Assembly: GCF_017307495.1 (NCBI RefSeq)
Contig: NZ_JAFKHE010000027.1
Span: forward strand, 1-64,000
Length of the DNA: 64,000 bases
Direction of reading: 5' to 3'
From: Devosia sp.
GTDB taxonomy: Bacteria > Pseudomonadota > Alphaproteobacteria > Rhizobiales > Devosiaceae
Positions 63,503 through 64,000 of this stretch are shown here, in pieces (the first letter of the stretch is position 1; each line of letters opens with the position of its first letter). Below the pieces are notes generated by a model, which worked only from the letters and a program-made list of their open reading frames with translations, had not been told where the DNA came from and made no database searches. The position numbers and the translations under genes were made by a program.

Positions 63503-64000
63503 GTAATCGCTTTCGTAGAACACGCCGACGCTCGACTCCCCGTCCGTTCCGGTCGACACCTTGGCCTTGAGGTCCTTGGTGATATCGAGGTTCACCGTCA
63601 CCCGCGAGTTGCCGTCGGCCCCGGCCTGCACACCGAGATAGATGTTGTCCTGCAGGTAGGTCCCCGCCTGCACGGCGAGGCCGCCTTCCTCGTTGGTGAC
63701 GATGTCGAGCTCGTCGAGCCCCACCCGCGCCCGGAGCGAGTCGACCAGCGAACTGCCGCCGCCGGCGAGTTCGGCCGCAGCACCCGCGAGCTTGGCCAGC
63801 TGGATCGGCGTCAGCTCGCCCATCGAGCGCTTGAACAGCAGCCGCGACAACACCTCGTCCTGCGGCAATGGCGGGTTCGAGGTGAACGTGACAGCGAGAT
63901 CCGATACGCGGCCCGTGACCTTGACGAACACCGTGATGCCGTCGCCTTCGGTACGCGCCGTGAAATCGAGGAAAGGGTCGAGATTGCCGACCAGCGTCAC
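63500..64000 (-). CDS. tamB: TamB-like translocation/assembly protein, C-terminal part (partial)
   Basis: The gene runs off the right edge; the last 166 residues are present. They match the TamB (DUF490) C-terminus: VTFTSNPPLPQDEVLSRLLF, the VDSLRARVGLDELDIVTN strand, YLQDNIYLGVQAG and TKDLKAKVSTGTDGESSVGVFYESDY, a series of amphipathic beta-strands ending in an aromatic. TamB spans the periplasm from the inner membrane to TamA and moves phospholipids or assists outer-membrane protein assembly. Confidence 0.88.
   Translation of the reverse strand: MTLVGNLDPFLDFTARTEGDGITVFVKVTGRVSDLAVTFTSNPPLPQDEVLSRLLFKRSMGELTPIQLAKLAGAAAELAGGGSSLVDSLRARVGLDELDIVTNEEGGLAVQAGTYLQDNIYLGVQAGADGNSRVTVNLDITKDLKAKVSTGTDGESSVGVFYESDY

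Overview
The window is high-GC chromosomal DNA from an alphaproteobacterium, most likely of the order Hyphomicrobiales and plausibly Devosia-like. This rests on the gene families present: a SmoEFGK-type polyol transporter, a CueR/CopA pair, an ExoY/ExoP-type exopolysaccharide locus, pqqABCDE, and a Ku/LigD pair with PE-LIG-POL domain order. It also rests on the GC-rich hairpin repeats scattered between genes. No rRNA, tRNA, CRISPR array, transposase or phage gene was seen. Genus assignment is inference.

Layout. 0-0.56 kb: repeat-rich non-coding DNA. 0.56-3.7 kb: copper efflux ATPase and divergent CueR with a MerR-type promoter. 3.7-6.7 kb: semialdehyde dehydrogenase, SMP-30 lactonase, Rnk-like protein. 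7.0-11.1 kb: a deoxysugar/uronate catabolic group (UxaA-type dehydratase, FucU-type mutarotase, FAH-family hydrolase, GntR/FCD regulator) that fits a non-phosphorylative L-fucose route. 11.2-18.3 kb: ChrA, two tandem DedA proteins, an acetyltransferase, an MhqO/MhqD-like pair, a hydroxypyruvate-isomerase-like protein and PncB.

18.4-33.6 kb is an exopolysaccharide island that looks less GC-rich than its flanks. It holds an ExoY-type initiating sugar transferase, four further glycosyltransferases (GT4, CAP59-like, GT2, WecG), a Wzx flippase, two Wzy/ligase-like polymerases, a Wzz-Wzc tyrosine autokinase, GalE, a CDP-tyvelose-epimerase-like SDR and a PPP-family phosphatase. A small secreted four-cysteine protein of unknown function follows at 33.8-34.3 kb.

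34.7-44.2 kb: a sorbitol/mannitol-type operon (SorC regulator, SmoEFGK-like ABC transporter, mannitol dehydrogenase family enzyme, enolase-superfamily sugar-acid dehydratase) followed by a ROK regulator. 44.2-51.5 kb, minus strand: a second carbohydrate operon (Ldh-family and Gfo/Idh/MocA oxidoreductases, ribose-type ABC transporter, FGGY kinase). 51.6-56.1 kb: a LysR regulator and pqqABCDE, including the 27-residue pqqA. 56.2-63.4 kb: proline iminopeptidase, then a minus-strand DNA-repair neighbourhood (LigD, Ku, a BRCT/HTH/TPR protein, an alpha/beta hydrolase, exonuclease III). The window ends inside the C-terminus of a TamB-like protein.

The most interesting items are the BRCT-HTH-TPR protein beside Ku/LigD, the FucU/FAH/UxaA set without a classical fuconate dehydratase, the SDR with Phe in place of the catalytic Tyr, the CTG start of the ribose-type ATPase, the 9-codon leader ORF at the head of the EPS operon, and a REP-like hairpin translated inside CopA.
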